Part shown: positions 24,047-33,658 of the stretch, piece by piece | Numbering within the stretch: the first letter of the stretch is position 1 | How the letters are laid out: each line of letters opens with the position of its first letter | DNA from: Candidatus Jettenia caeni | GTDB taxonomy: Bacteria; Planctomycetota; Brocadiia; Brocadiales; Brocadiaceae | Assembly: GCA_000296795.1 (NCBI GenBank) | Contig: BAFH01000004.1 | Span: forward strand, 558,001-622,000 | DNA: 64,000 nucleotides | Direction: 5' to 3' | Made by a program: the position numbers and the translations under genes | Notes under the pieces: generated by a model | What the model was told of the DNA's origin: nothing | The model's database searches: none | Seen by the model: the letters and a program-made list of their open reading frames with translations, nothing else

Positions 24047-24074
24047 TTGACTTTATTCTTTTTTGTGATATCTT
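24047..24074 (+). promoter_or_regulatory. Candidate promoter for riboswitch leader (right arm; mirrored in left arm at 18401-18428)
   Basis: TTGACT, 16-bp spacer, TATCTT, about 125 bp before the aptamer. The same sequence in the left arm would drive the multicopper oxidase leader. A weak -10 makes this tentative. Confidence 0.35.
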
Positions 24075-24198
24075 GCGTATAGGTTTAAAAGTTAACGTAA
24101 AATAACAATACCCTTTTGTTCAACGTTAAAATACTTAGGTAACCGGAATCGGCATGTAAATTGATATGCTTTTAAGGTCAAAATAATAATGCGGTAAA

Positions 24199-24277
24199 TA
24201 TTCGACAAAGGTAAACCCTGAGCGATCAGGGGGCGCAAAGGAAAGGGTCTTGTAGCCGTGAACAGTATTTGTGAATA
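24199..24277 (+). ncRNA. Cyclic-di-GMP-I (GEMM)-like riboswitch aptamer, right arm
   Basis: Identical to the left-arm aptamer: AGGTAAACC, GCGA-capped hairpin, GCGCAAAG, GGGTCT, TAGCCG, closed by a 10-bp stem with one bulge. It precedes the terminator at 24335-24392 and the exported 1636-aa protein, a typical target type for c-di-GMP control. The short second hairpin leaves ligand identity open. Confidence 0.55.
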
Positions 24278-24334
24278 GTGTTAGTATACTTAACCAGACA
24301 CTTACACTCATAACTGACACGAAGAAATAAGATA

Positions 24335-24392
24335 GCCTTACTGCTGAAGATATTTTCCATGAGTATCTTTGCAGTAAGGCTTTTTTGTTTTC
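24335..24392 (+). terminator. Intrinsic terminator / expression platform, right arm
   Basis: GCCTTACTGC pairs with GCAGTAAGGC and is followed by TTTTTTGTTTTC on the plus strand, 295 nt before the ATG of the 1636-aa gene. Carries the one visible difference from the left arm (A instead of G in the CTTCxGCAG segment, as read on the opposite strand). Confidence 0.8.
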
Positions 24393-24445
24393 ATGGTTAA
24401 ATAAGAAGGCTGAACGATATGATAAGGAAAGTGCACAATTCCTTT

Positions 24446-24686
24446 CGTAAGACGTAGGGCGAGGCTTCAGCCTTGCCTCCCCGCCAGAATATATGTGCCG
24501 GGATAGCAACCCTAAAGGGTTGCCCTACAGAATTGAAATTTCTATGCATTAAAATAGGCATTCAAAGACTTTAGCGACGTGTAGTGGCAAGGCGCGCCTT
24601 ACCATTTCGTAGTTTGTTTAAATTTCCTATGCATCTAGATAATGTCATTTCTATAAAGGACTGAGCATATACAAAGGAGGGTATCG
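24446..24686. other. Leader between right arm and 1636-aa gene
   Basis: 240 bp with no gene. It contains repeat pieces such as GGGCGAGGCTTCAGCCTTGCC and AATTGAAATTTCTATGCATT (the latter motif recurs near 10563 and 50783), then AAAGGAGGG just before the ATG at 24687. Confidence 0.55.
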
Positions 24687-27600
24687 ATGTTTTTTGCAAG
24701 CAGCCGTAAAAATCTCTTCGCCTGTTCAATGATCCTTGCCGGGCTTATTACCTTTTTATCATGCATAAAAAATTCAGCTACCCTGGCGCAAGATAACGCT
24801 GTTTATATTGATCAAGCCCGGACTATCGAGACTCGTTATCTTGGTATCCTAGACCCTGCTGGTCTGTCTTTCTCCTCAAAGGCAGGGATTTTTCTTATTG
24901 TGGACCATTCCAAACTTGCTCAATCTTCTTCTGATCTCTCTTCCGACATCACGATAATTACCCCTACTGAAGATCTGGTCGGCTCTGTACGCATAGCAGA
25001 TTATATTCATGATCCTATAAATATGACCTTTGATAAAAAGGCTAGCCGCCTGCTCATCTTTCAGTCAGACACCAATACCTTGGTTGAAATAAAGGCGGGG
25101 TCTGATGGCTATTTGGACCCGGATACCATCACCAAATTTGATGCCCAGAAATTTGGCCTTCAAAATCCACAGGGAATGACTGTTGACCCGGTACATGGAC
25201 ATCTCTTTATCCTGGATAGCGCTGTGCCAGAGATTGTTCATATCAGGCCGCATCCCCTTCGGGGTTTTCATAATGCAAAGATTTCCCGTATACACCTGGA
25301 GCAGATTGAGAAGTCAGACCTTCGGGGCATTGCCCTCAATCCTGTGAATGGTCATCTCTCTATCCTGAATTTTTATGAGCGGATGTTATACGAGTTTACC
25401 AGGAAAGGGAAACTTGTTGCAAGGCGTGATGTATCGGAATTTGGGCTGCAAGACCCGCAAGGTATGGTCTTTGCTCCCAGCGGAGACCTGACGGATGACC
25501 CATCCCAAACAAGCCTCTACATTGCCAACTGCAGTCTTACCGGTAAGGGTGTTCAAAAGACTCAGTCGTCCGATGATAGAGGGAAGAAAGAGGAGCAGGG
25601 ATATGGCAACATCATCGAGTTGTCCCTTACTCAACCGCCTGTTGTGGCAGCCACGAGTAACGCTACTTTAGTCCGGACTATCGATACCTCCAGATTTTCT
25701 CCGCCCAGTCCCGATCCATCGGGTATTACCTATCTTCCTTCTTCTAACAGGCTGCTCATGTGTGATGGCGAGGTCGAAGAAATGTCCATCTTTGCCGGCG
25801 CTAATCTCTTTGAAACGAGCCTGACTGGTAACCTGCTTGATACCCTGAGCACCATGCCCTTTTCAGATGAGCCAACCGGGATAACGATAAACCCTGCTAA
25901 TAGACATCTCTTTATTTCTGATGATGTTGAGCGCAAGGTATTTGAATTGAATCCCGGACCAGATGGGAAGTACGATACCTCAGATGACAGACTTACTTCT
26001 TTCGATACCAGGCCTTTCGGTAGCACGGATCCGGAAGGGATTGCCTACGATACCTCGCAGGGAGTGCTTTTTATAGCAGACGGATTGAATCGTGAAGTGT
26101 ACCGGGTTGCACCGGGAAATAACAGTGTCTTTGATGGTATCTCACCATCGGGTGATGATCAGGTAACGCATTTCGATACGTTAAGTATCGGGGTAGATGA
26201 TCCGGAGGGAATCGAATATAACCCGGATAATAATCGTTTATATTTAGTTGGTAAACCGGCGACACAATTGGCTGAGTTAACGAAGACAGGCGCCCTGACG
26301 CAGATGTTCGATATTTCTGCGGCAAACGCCAAAAAGCCTGCCGGTCTTGCCTTTGCACCTGGCAGCCTGAACGCGAATGTGAGGAACATCTATATTGCTG
26401 CACGGGGAGTTGATAATGATAGCAACCCGAACGAGAACGATGGCAAGGTGTATGAGATGTCCTTCACACAAACTCCGCCGGGCAACCAGCGTCCCACGGT
26501 GAGTGCAGGAGCCGACCAGACAATTACTCTGCCGGCAAATGCTTCTCTGAATGGAACGGTATCCGATGATGGCTTGCCGAATCCTCCCGGTGCAGTAACC
26601 ACTACCTGGAGTAAAGTCAGCGGTTCAGGCACAGTGACCTTTGGCAATGCCAATGCGGTCGATACAACGGCGAGCTTTTCGGCAGCAGGGACTTATGTAC
26701 TGCGCCTGACTGCCAATGATAGTGAGTTAAACACCGGCGACGATGTAACCATTACAGTCCTGGATACTACAGGAGGAGGAACCATAGACGTCAGGGTTTC
26801 GATTGGTACAGATGATGCAGAAGAGAGCGCTTCAGGAGATATGTTATTGGGCAGCAGCGACCTTGAGATGGTTTCTACCTCTAGTGGCAACCAGAAGGTA
26901 GGGATGCGCTTTACCGGAATCAATATCCCAAAAGATGCTGCCATTAGTAATGCCTATATTCAATTTAAGGCAGATGAGATACATTCGGATGCAACCTCGC
27001 TGATCATCCAGGGGGAAGCTGCCAATAATGCCACTCAATTTACCTCTGTTGACGGGAACATATCGTCCAGACCGAGAACAACGGCTGCAGTGGCATGGTC
27101 GCCGGCAGCCTGGCTAACAAAAGGAGAGGCTGGCCTCAATCAGAGGACGCCCGACATATCCTCAGTCATTCAGGAGATTGTAAGCCGCGCCGGGTGGTCA
27201 AGCGGCAATTCGCTGGTAATTATCATTACAGGCACTGGCAGACGGGTAGCAAAGTCCTACAATGGTGACCAGGCAGGTGCACCATTGCTCCATGTTGTAT
27301 ACAGTACAGGAGGACAAACGAATCAACCTCCCTTAGTTAACGCAGGCCAGGATCAGGCGGTTACCTTACCGGCAAGCGCTGCTCTGGATGGTAGTGTTTC
27401 TGACGATGGTTTACCGAATCCACCGGGCGCCGTGACTACTACCTGGAGTAAGGTCAGTGGCCCAGGCACAGTGACCTTTGGCAATGCGAATGCTATCGAT
27501 ACAACGGCGAGCTTCTCGGTAGCAGGAACTTATGTACTGCGCCTGACTGCCAATGATGGAGGATTGAATGCCAGTGACGAACTGAGCGTTATTGTATCGA

Positions 27601-29597
27601 ATACTATTAGTAATCAGCCACCCACGGTAAATGCAGGGGTAGATCAATCGATTACCTTACCGGACATTGCAACATTAGATGGAACGGTAACGGATGATGG
27701 TTTACCGAATCCACCCGGCACCGTGACTACTACCTGGAGTAAGGTCAGTGGCCCAGGCACAGTGACCTTTGGCAATGCGAATGCTATCGATACAACGGCG
27801 AGCTTTTCGGCAGCAGGGACTTATGTACTGCGCCTGACTGCCAATGATAGTGAGTTAAACGCCAGCGACGATGTAACCATTACAGTCCTGGATACTACAG
27901 GAGGAGGAACCATAGACGTCCGGGTTTCGATTGGTACAGATGATGCAGAAGAGAGCGCTTCAGGAGATATGTTATTGGGCAGCAGCGACCTTGAGATGGT
28001 TTCTACCTCTAGTGGCAACCAGAAGGTAGGGATGCGCTTTACCGGAATCAATATCCCAAAAGATGCTGCCATTAGTAATGCCTATATTCAATTTAAGGCA
28101 GATGAGATACATTCGGATGCAACCTCGCTGATCATCCAGGGGGAAGCTGCCAATAATGCCGCTGCGTTTACCTCTGTTGACGGGAACATGTCATCCAGAC
28201 CAAGAACAACGGCTGCAGTGTCATGGTCGCCGGCAGCCTGGCTAATAAAAAAAGAAGTTGGTCTCAACCAGAGGACGCCCAACATATCCTCAGTCATTCA
28301 GGAGATTGTAAGCCGTGCCGGGTGGTCAAGCGGCAATTCGCTGGTGATTATCATTACAGGCACTGGCAGACGGGTAGCAAAGTCCTACAATGGTGACCAG
28401 GCAGGTGCGCCATTGCTCCATGTTGTATACAGTACAGGAGGACAAACGAATCAACCTCCCTTAGTTAACGCAGGCCAGGATCAGGCGGTTACCTTACCGG
28501 CAAGCGCTGCTCTGGATGGTAGTGTTTCTGACGATGGTTTACCGAATCCACCGGGCGCCGTGACTACTACCTGGAGTAAGGTCAGTGGCCCAGGCACAGT
28601 GACCTTTGGCAATGCGAATGCTATCGATACAACGGCAAGCTTCTCGGAGGCCGGTACGTATGTGCTGAGTCTAACGGCCGATGATGGTGAATTGAGCCCA
28701 AGCGATGAGATAACCATTGTAGTATCGAACCCCATCGTGAACCAGCCACCAACGGTAGATGCAGGGGCAGATCAATCGATTACGTTCCCGGATAGTACAA
28801 TCCTGGATGGAACGGTAACGGATGATGGTCTACCAACAGGCACCGTAACGACTACCTGGAGTGTGGTGAGTGGTACGGGTACCGTGACCTTTGCTGATAC
28901 GAGTGCTGTAGATACAACGGCAAGCTTCTCGGAGGCCGGTATGTATGTGCTGAGTCTAACGGCCGATGATGGTGAATTGAGCCCCAGCGATGAGATAACC
29001 ATCGAGGTAATACAGCCCATTATAAACCAGCCACCCACAGTAGATGCGGGGGTAGAACAATTAACGGTTACCTTACCGGACAGTGCAACACTGGATGGAA
29101 CTGTAACGGATGATGGCTTACCGACCGGTACCATAACGACTACCTGGAGTGTGGTGAGTGGTACAGGTACGGTAAGCTTCGGTGATGCCAATGCCGTGGA
29201 TACAACGGCGAGCTTCTCGGAGGCCGGTACGTATGTGCTGAGTCTAACGGCCGATGACGGTGAATTGAGCCCAAGCGATGAGATAACCATTGTGGTATCG
29301 AACCCCATCGTGAACCAGCCGCCCACAGTAAATGCAGGAGCTGATCAATCGATTACGTTACCAAATACTGCAATCTTAAATGGTACGGTATCGGATGACG
29401 GTCTGCCGAATCCACCTGGAACAGTGACAACTATCTGGAGTATGGTCAGTGGACCGGGCACGGTAACCTTTGGCGAGGCGAATGCTGTTGATACAACGGC
29501 CAGTTTCTCAGCGGCAGGGTCGTATGTCCTGAAGTTAACAGCCGATGATAATGAATTGAATACCAGTGCTGAGGTAAGTATAACGGTATCCGACTGA
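24687..29597 (+). CDS. Large exported beta-propeller protein with seven PKD-like domains
   Basis: 1636 aa; AAAGGAGGG precedes the ATG. Signal segment about 8-36. The first about 590 residues are a beta-propeller closely related to that of the gene at 19482, with long stretches of identical DNA. PKD/Ig-like domains follow at about 594-692, 875-968, 970-1068, 1252-1346, 1350-1444, 1447-1541 and 1543-1636, each ending in a Y-V-L-x-L-x-A-x-D type strand. Two copies of the C-terminal beta module of the paralogue lie at about 692-871 and 1068-1248. Such proteins are secreted or surface-attached in cell aggregates. Upstream leader carries a c-di-GMP-I-like aptamer. Recent repeat expansion is visible at DNA level (1128-bp period). 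Confidence 0.8.
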   Translation: MFFASSRKNLFACSMILAGLITFLSCIKNSATLAQDNAVYIDQARTIETRYLGILDPAGLSFSSKAGIFLIVDHSKLAQSSSDLSSDITIITPTEDLVGSVRIADYIHDPINMTFDKKASRLLIFQSDTNTLVEIKAGSDGYLDPDTITKFDAQKFGLQNPQGMTVDPVHGHLFILDSAVPEIVHIRPHPLRGFHNAKISRIHLEQIEKSDLRGIALNPVNGHLSILNFYERMLYEFTRKGKLVARRDVSEFGLQDPQGMVFAPSGDLTDDPSQTSLYIANCSLTGKGVQKTQSSDDRGKKEEQGYGNIIELSLTQPPVVAATSNATLVRTIDTSRFSPPSPDPSGITYLPSSNRLLMCDGEVEEMSIFAGANLFETSLTGNLLDTLSTMPFSDEPTGITINPANRHLFISDDVERKVFELNPGPDGKYDTSDDRLTSFDTRPFGSTDPEGIAYDTSQGVLFIADGLNREVYRVAPGNNSVFDGISPSGDDQVTHFDTLSIGVDDPEGIEYNPDNNRLYLVGKPATQLAELTKTGALTQMFDISAANAKKPAGLAFAPGSLNANVRNIYIAARGVDNDSNPNENDGKVYEMSFTQTPPGNQRPTVSAGADQTITLPANASLNGTVSDDGLPNPPGAVTTTWSKVSGSGTVTFGNANAVDTTASFSAAGTYVLRLTANDSELNTGDDVTITVLDTTGGGTIDVRVSIGTDDAEESASGDMLLGSSDLEMVSTSSGNQKVGMRFTGINIPKDAAISNAYIQFKADEIHSDATSLIIQGEAANNATQFTSVDGNISSRPRTTAAVAWSPAAWLTKGEAGLNQRTPDISSVIQEIVSRAGWSSGNSLVIIITGTGRRVAKSYNGDQAGAPLLHVVYSTGGQTNQPPLVNAGQDQAVTLPASAALDGSVSDDGLPNPPGAVTTTWSKVSGPGTVTFGNANAIDTTASFSVAGTYVLRLTANDGGLNASDELSVIVSNTISNQPPTVNAGVDQSITLPDIATLDGTVTDDGLPNPPGTVTTTWSKVSGPGTVTFGNANAIDTTASFSAAGTYVLRLTANDSELNASDDVTITVLDTTGGGTIDVRVSIGTDDAEESASGDMLLGSSDLEMVSTSSGNQKVGMRFTGINIPKDAAISNAYIQFKADEIHSDATSLIIQGEAANNAAAFTSVDGNMSSRPRTTAAVSWSPAAWLIKKEVGLNQRTPNISSVIQEIVSRAGWSSGNSLVIIITGTGRRVAKSYNGDQAGAPLLHVVYSTGGQTNQPPLVNAGQDQAVTLPASAALDGSVSDDGLPNPPGAVTTTWSKVSGPGTVTFGNANAIDTTASFSEAGTYVLSLTADDGELSPSDEITIVVSNPIVNQPPTVDAGADQSITFPDSTILDGTVTDDGLPTGTVTTTWSVVSGTGTVTFADTSAVDTTASFSEAGMYVLSLTADDGELSPSDEITIEVIQPIINQPPTVDAGVEQLTVTLPDSATLDGTVTDDGLPTGTITTTWSVVSGTGTVSFGDANAVDTTASFSEAGTYVLSLTADDGELSPSDEITIVVSNPIVNQPPTVNAGADQSITLPNTAILNGTVSDDGLPNPPGTVTTIWSMVSGPGTVTFGEANAVDTTASFSAAGSYVLKLTADDNELNTSAEVSITVSD
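26629..28653 (+). repeat. 1128-bp (376-codon) tandem duplication inside the large gene
   Basis: 26629-27525 and 27757-28653 align at a constant offset of 1128 bp with few differences (for example ACAGTACAGG at 27301 and 28429). The unit covers part of one PKD domain, the beta module, and another PKD domain. In-frame, so it lengthens the protein without breaking it. Confidence 0.9.
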
Positions 29598-29712
29598 CAC
29601 TCAATCTGCAAAGTGCATATTCATGCCTGGAATTTATCCCTTTGGTGGATTCGCTTCGCTTAATCAGGAAATGAAAGAAAAACAAGCAATTATTCTTCTT
29701 ATCAGGAGATAT

Positions 29713-29739
29713 ACCCCTCCGGACACGAGAAGGAGGGGT
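29713..29739. terminator. Possible terminator hairpin between large gene and tRNA-Ser
   Basis: ACCCCTCC and GGAGGGGT form a perfect 8-bp stem with an 11-nt loop. No clear T-run follows on either strand, so it may be a simple mRNA-end hairpin for the converging transcripts. Confidence 0.4.
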
Positions 29740-29791
29740 TACACAGGGAGGATGATCAGATGAAATGCGGTAAACTATGAAAATAAGAATA

Positions 29792-29878
29792 CGGAGGGAG
29801 TAGGATTCGAACCCACGGGAGGCTTTCGCCTCCAGCAGTTTTCAAGACTGCCGCCATAGTCCACTCGGCCATCCCTCC
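29792..29878 (-). tRNA. tRNA-Ser (anticodon UGA)
   Basis: 87-nt cloverleaf on the minus strand. Acceptor stem GGAGGGA/TCCCTCC with discriminator G, D-arm containing GGCCGAGTGGAC, anticodon arm GCAGTCTTGAAAACTGC with loop CTTGAAA, a long class II variable arm (GGAGGCGAAAGCCTCC), and T-arm GTGGGTTCGAATCCTAC. CCA is not encoded. It is followed by the bifunctional-nuclease gene on its upstream side. Confidence 0.95.
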
Positions 29879-29883
29879 TGTTA

Positions 29884-30291
29884 TTAAAAGTTGTACTCTG
29901 GCTTACAAACTTCTTCTAAAACTTTTTTGGCCACAAAGATCGGAGTATTCTTAAGCATTGCTAATGCAATAGCATCGCTGGGTCTGGAATCAATTTCCAC
30001 AACTGAATTATTTTGTTGCACTATAATCTTTGCATAGAAGGTATTATTTTTCAGATCATTAATAATAATCCTTAGGACCTCTGCATTCAGACCTTCTATT
30101 ACATTGCTAATGAGATCATGTGTAAGAGGCCGTGGAGTGGTAACACCCTTAACTGCCCTGTCGATTGCCCATGCCTCATGGAGACCGATAACTATCGGAA
30201 AACTCCGCTGCCCTTCTTTTTCCTTTAAGACAATAATCTGATGATCGCTTGTCTCGGTGATTATAATTTTTGAGAGTTCCATAAGAACCAT
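29884..30291 (-). CDS. Bifunctional nuclease family protein (DUF151/BFN)
   Basis: About 135 aa from ATG at 30291, supported by GAGAGGA seven bases upstream; the frame is open to 30360. Core family blocks are present: GQRSFPIVIGLHEAWAI, TPRPLTHDLISNVI, and the signature EIDSRPSDAIALAM near the end. The domain occurs in bacteria and plants; plant members have RNase/DNase activity, while the bacterial role is poorly defined. Single-domain, without a UVR tail. Next to tRNA-Ser on the same strand. Confidence 0.85.
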   Translation of the reverse strand: MVLMELSKIIITETSDHQIIVLKEKEGQRSFPIVIGLHEAWAIDRAVKGVTTPRPLTHDLISNVIEGLNAEVLRIIINDLKNNTFYAKIIVQQNNSVVEIDSRPSDAIALAMLKNTPIFVAKKVLEEVCKPEYNF

Positions 30292-30467
30292 ACGAAGTCC
30301 TCTCATGTAAGCGATATAGGGAATAAATATAATGTATGCTATGTCTTTATCTATGGACAAACTATGAAAATTCTAACACATCACCCCTTTTTGTCAAATG
30401 TTTTTTAATTTAAACATGACCAATCCTGATATTATTTATTGTTGTATGATGGACTTGTGAAACTTTA

Positions 30468-30496
30468 TTGACACTCTGCAAATTGACTGCTATACT
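30468..30496 (+). promoter_or_regulatory. Sigma70 promoter for CPBP-ubiX
   Basis: TTGACA, 17-bp spacer, TATACT. Predicted start near 30503 leaves a leader of about 35 nt before the ATG at 30538. Confidence 0.65.
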
Positions 30497-30537
30497 GATT
30501 TTACTTATGATAATTTCATACATTGCAGAGTATAATA

Positions 30538-31242
30538 ATGTCGTATTTCTACCAATCAAAGAGTCTTGCCAATAGTTTTTTATTTATCCTGCCCCTGTTG
30601 ATCTTATATGAAGTGGGAATTGCATTGCAAGATTCAAAGATCAAGAATACCGCAGATGTTATTGTAAAGACTCCCTTGGCGCTATTTGGTAAAAATAGTT
30701 CTTTGATATTTAATCTATTAGTTATTATTTTTCTCATTGCATCGATATTTTATATAGAAAAGGAATATCAGCTCAGTATTTTGGTATTTATTCCCATGAT
30801 CATAGAGAGTATGGTTTATGCCCTTTTTATCAGTTACGGAATTGGGTTTATCGTTTATAAAATAGTATCGTCCTGCACCATTGCTATACCTTTTTCCCTG
30901 AGCATATGGATGGGAATTATTCTTTCTATCGGAGCGGGAGTTTACGAAGAAATTGTTTTTCGGCTTATTTTAATTACATCATTATACTTTTTATTTGCGG
31001 TTCTCTTAAAAATAAATAAACCTATTAGCGCTGCAATAAGCATCCTAATCGGGGCATTTCTGTTTACTATTATGCATTATGTGGGAACCCTCGGTGATAC
31101 CTTTACCTATACCAATTTTACCTTCCGGATGTTATCCGGAATAGTATTATCGGCCATCTTTTTGTCTCGCGGGCTAGGCATTGCCGTTTATACCCATGCA
31201 ATTTACGATGTATTCACAGTCTTAAAACCTTTTTATGCTTAG
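30538..31242 (+). CDS. CPBP family intramembrane glutamic endopeptidase
   Basis: 234 aa from the ATG at 30538; a TTG at 30523 is in frame but less likely. Multi-pass membrane protein, with hydrophobic segments at about 15-30, 55-75, 80-110, 120-145 and later. The CPBP/Abi motifs are present: EEIVFR (about 140-145, the EExxxR catalytic site), TIMHYVG with the second-motif His, and a final YTHAIYDV with the last conserved His. Bacterial relatives act in protein maturation or prenyl-protein-like processing; the substrate here is unknown. Stop lies 12 nt before the ubiX start, so the two form an operon. Confidence 0.85.
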   Translation: MSYFYQSKSLANSFLFILPLLILYEVGIALQDSKIKNTADVIVKTPLALFGKNSSLIFNLLVIIFLIASIFYIEKEYQLSILVFIPMIIESMVYALFISYGIGFIVYKIVSSCTIAIPFSLSIWMGIILSIGAGVYEEIVFRLILITSLYFLFAVLLKINKPISAAISILIGAFLFTIMHYVGTLGDTFTYTNFTFRMLSGIVLSAIFLSRGLGIAVYTHAIYDVFTVLKPFYA

Positions 31243-31254
31243 AGGGAAAATTTT

Positions 31255-31863
31255 GTGGAAAATATTATCGTTGGCATTACCGGTGCCAGTGGGGCTATTT
31301 ATGCCCAGCGTCTCTTGCATATCCTCAGTAAGAAGGAATACAATATTCATCTATCGATATCAGATGCTGCGGCCATCGTTATCAAACATGAATTGGGAAT
31401 CGATCTTAATGATAATCAACCGAATCTTATAAGGCTTCTTGGTTGTGCGCCGGATAATGTTATCTATTATCGCAACTCAGATATCAGCGCAACTATCGCC
31501 AGTAGCCGATATTCTATCAAAGCAATGGTGATAGTTCCCTGCAGCATGAATACCCTCTGCTCTATTGCCTGCGGTATTTCGAATAATCTCGTTCAACGCG
31601 CTGCAAGTATAACTATGAAAGAAGGCCGAAAACTCGTGCTCGTACCACGCGAAACACCATTTTCTTCCATTCATTTGGAAGCTATGTTAAAATTATCTTC
31701 GGCAGGGGCATGCATCCTGCCTGCCGCGCCCGGGTTCTATTATAATCCGAAGACCATAGCAGATCAGATAGATTTTGTTGTAGCCAAGATATTGGATGTA
31801 TTGGGTATAGGGCATAGTCTCATTCCCCAATGGCATGGTGAAGAACTTATGTATCGTGAGTGA
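31255..31863 (+). CDS. ubiX: Flavin prenyltransferase UbiX
   Basis: 202 aa with a GTG start at 31255 and GAGGG eight bases upstream. N-terminal IIVGITGASGAIYAQRLL is the FMN-binding opening of UbiX/PAD1. VPCSMNTLCSIACGISNNL and LVLVPRETPFSSIHLEAML hold the conserved loops that bind FMN phosphate and dimethylallyl phosphate, and PAAPGFYYNPKTI is the C-terminal signature. It prenylates FMN to make the cofactor of UbiD-type decarboxylases used in quinone synthesis or aromatic decarboxylation. No ubiD is in the window. Full-length for the family. Confidence 0.93.
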   Translation: MENIIVGITGASGAIYAQRLLHILSKKEYNIHLSISDAAAIVIKHELGIDLNDNQPNLIRLLGCAPDNVIYYRNSDISATIASSRYSIKAMVIVPCSMNTLCSIACGISNNLVQRAASITMKEGRKLVLVPRETPFSSIHLEAMLKLSSAGACILPAAPGFYYNPKTIADQIDFVVAKILDVLGIGHSLIPQWHGEELMYRE

Positions 31864-32239
31864 CGATATGAGGATGTACTCATCGAAGGTTTAAAACCTA
31901 CTCCTACTCATGAGAAAATGGAGATGGAGGGCGAGGCTTTGGCCTTTAATCCCCCCTACCCCCCCTTTAAAAAAGGGGGGAAAGATGCATAAGTTTAAAA
32001 AAGGGGAAAGGATGAGCAGTTTAGAAAAGGGGGAAAGAAGGAAGGATTTTTTCTTGAGAAAAGTTTGCCTGATCAAACATATCAAACTTTTCCCCCTTTT
32101 CTAAAACATTCATCACTTCCCCCTGTTCTAAAGCATTCACCATTTCCCCCTTTTTTAAAGGGGGACTAAGGGGGATTATGGGTGGTTTGTTATTCTTCAC
32201 CGTTTCCATAATTTTAACTTAACGTATATGGGGAATGCT
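31864..32239. repeat. Repeat-filled intergenic region, with decayed copy of arm inner end
   Basis: About 375 bp without a gene. 31948-31980 is a CCCCCCT/AGGGGGG palindrome. 32052-32232 resembles the inner part of the right arm (TCTTGAGAAAAGTTTGCCTG then AAACATATCA, later CACCGTTTCC and ATATGGGG), but it stops before the riboswitch portion. Suggests the arm's inner end is a dispersed repeat. Confidence 0.7.
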
Positions 32240-32527
32240 ATGGAAATTGATAAATTCCAGAAACTTATAGAAGAGATGTATCTAAAAAAAGACGCAAAAC
32301 GAGGTCTATCCAAAACCTTTATGTGGTTTACCGAAGAGGTCGGGGAACTTTCCCGTGCTTTGAGAGAAAACAATAAAGAAGCATTGAAAAAAGAATTTGC
32401 TGATGTGCTTGCATGGCTGTTTACCCTGGCAAGTTTATCAGGAATCAAGATGGAAGAAACTATCGATAAATATACTGCGGGATGTCCCGTATGTAGCAGA
32501 ATTCCTTGTGCATGCAAGGAAGAATAG
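32240..32527 (+). CDS. MazG-like nucleotide pyrophosphohydrolase
   Basis: 95 aa. ATG at 32240 (MEIDKFQKL) is preferred over the upstream ATG at 32228. WFTEEVGELSRAL gives the ExxE(D)-type metal site of the MazG fold, and EFADVLAWLFTLA gives the second acidic helix (ExxD). The family hydrolyses (d)NTPs to monophosphates with Mg2+, cleaning nucleotide pools. The C-terminus has an added CPVCSRIPCACKEE with four cysteines in a possible zinc-binding tail. It ends 8 nt before the sppA start, so they are likely co-transcribed. Confidence 0.85.
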   Translation: MEIDKFQKLIEEMYLKKDAKRGLSKTFMWFTEEVGELSRALRENNKEALKKEFADVLAWLFTLASLSGIKMEETIDKYTAGCPVCSRIPCACKEE

Positions 32528-32535
32528 GAAGGTAT

Positions 32536-33618
32536 ATGGCAGATACGAATGCTCATGTTAATCCACCCGGGGCGGAATGGCAGCCTGTTTATATCAAGAA
32601 GGGTCGGGGCGCTGGTTTTTGGATTGCGGTTGGGATTGCCTCGTTCTTTTTCTTATGCACCCTTTTTTTATTCATACTCTTTATCGGTTCTCTCCTGTTA
32701 GGAAGGGCATTCCTTGGCGTAACGCCAGAAGGTAAAAAACAAATATTCGAGACCATTGTCGAAGGAAAAGGGGAAGATAAGATTGCCATAGTTCCCATCA
32801 AAGGCATATTAACGAATGAGTCAGGAGATGGCCTTTTTATAGAAAAACACAGCATAGTCGAGGCGGTAAAGCAGGATCTCGAACAAGCCACGCAAGACTC
32901 GCATGTTAAGGCCGTAATTTTAGAAGTTAACAGCCCTGGCGGCGGTATTACGGCCAGCGATGTTATTTACAACAGAATTATGAAATTTAAGGCTGATACC
33001 CAAAAAAAGGTTGTTGTATACATGGGGGATATTGCTGCATCCGGTGGGTACTACATTTCCGCTGCGGCCGATGCCATTGTGGCACATCCAACAACAATTA
33101 CCGGTAGCATCGGGGTTATTATGCCATTAATAAATGTGGCAGAACTTATTAACCGATATGGCATAAAAGACAATTCTATCGCCTCCGGCGCTATGAAAGA
33201 AATCGGCTCTCCATTCAAACAGATGACTCCGGAAGAAGCAAACATTCTAAAAGATATTATCCATGAGCTTTATATGCAATTTGTAACCGTGGTTTCCACA
33301 GGCAGGAGCATGGATGTTGAAACGGTAAAGAAACTTGCAGATGGAAGAATATATACCGGTAAACAAGCCGTTGAAAAGGGATTGGTCGATCGACTTGGTT
33401 ACCTGGAAGATGCCATTCATGTAACCAGGAAATTATCAGGACTTTCTGAGGCAACTGTTGTAAGATACGAAAAACCATCCGGGCTGGCGGGTATGTTTGG
33501 ATTACTATCCAGAAGACTTTTTCAAAATACTACCATCAATTTGGACATCTTACAATTTTATGAGCAGGATAGTATAAAGCCCATGTATTTATGGACCGGT
33601 CATACTATAAATAAATAG
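32536..33618 (+). CDS. sppA: Signal peptide peptidase SppA, 36K type
   Basis: 360 aa from ATG at 32536, which has AGGAAGG directly upstream. One N-terminal membrane helix (IAVGIASFFFLCTLFLFILF, about 22-41) anchors a protease domain facing outward. EVNSPGGGITASD and GDIAASGGYYISAAAD (the nucleophile Ser is in AASGG), ITGSIGVI, and the later lysine-containing GRIYTGKQAVEKGLVDRLG are S49 peptidase motifs. SppA degrades leftover signal peptides in the membrane. Single-domain form of usual length. It lies between the MazG-like gene and gltX on the same strand. Confidence 0.92.
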   Translation: MADTNAHVNPPGAEWQPVYIKKGRGAGFWIAVGIASFFFLCTLFLFILFIGSLLLGRAFLGVTPEGKKQIFETIVEGKGEDKIAIVPIKGILTNESGDGLFIEKHSIVEAVKQDLEQATQDSHVKAVILEVNSPGGGITASDVIYNRIMKFKADTQKKVVVYMGDIAASGGYYISAAADAIVAHPTTITGSIGVIMPLINVAELINRYGIKDNSIASGAMKEIGSPFKQMTPEEANILKDIIHELYMQFVTVVSTGRSMDVETVKKLADGRIYTGKQAVEKGLVDRLGYLEDAIHVTRKLSGLSEATVVRYEKPSGLAGMFGLLSRRLFQNTTINLDILQFYEQDSIKPMYLWTGHTINK

Positions 33619-33658
33619 ATTTCAGTATTTTGAGCAATTATAAATTACGTAATAATCT

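Larger units (their letters stand above)
23718..24445 (+). repeat. Long inverted repeat, right arm
   Basis: Inverse of 18031-18757: 678 bp nearly identical (23718-24395) plus a diverged outer 50 bp (24396-24445). Its inner about 170 bp (23718-23888) also has a diverged relative at 32052-32232, so the arm combines a dispersed repeat with a riboswitch-like leader. It forms the upstream region of the 1636-aa gene on the plus strand. Confidence 0.93.

Noticed and set aside
28772-29326. Long minus-strand ORFs across the PKD repeats
   Set aside because: Antisense reflections of repeated PKD codons; they repeat with the same period as the real gene.
26470-29590. Regular repeats considered as a CRISPR array
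   Set aside because: Repeat units are hundreds of bases long, in frame and encode protein domains.
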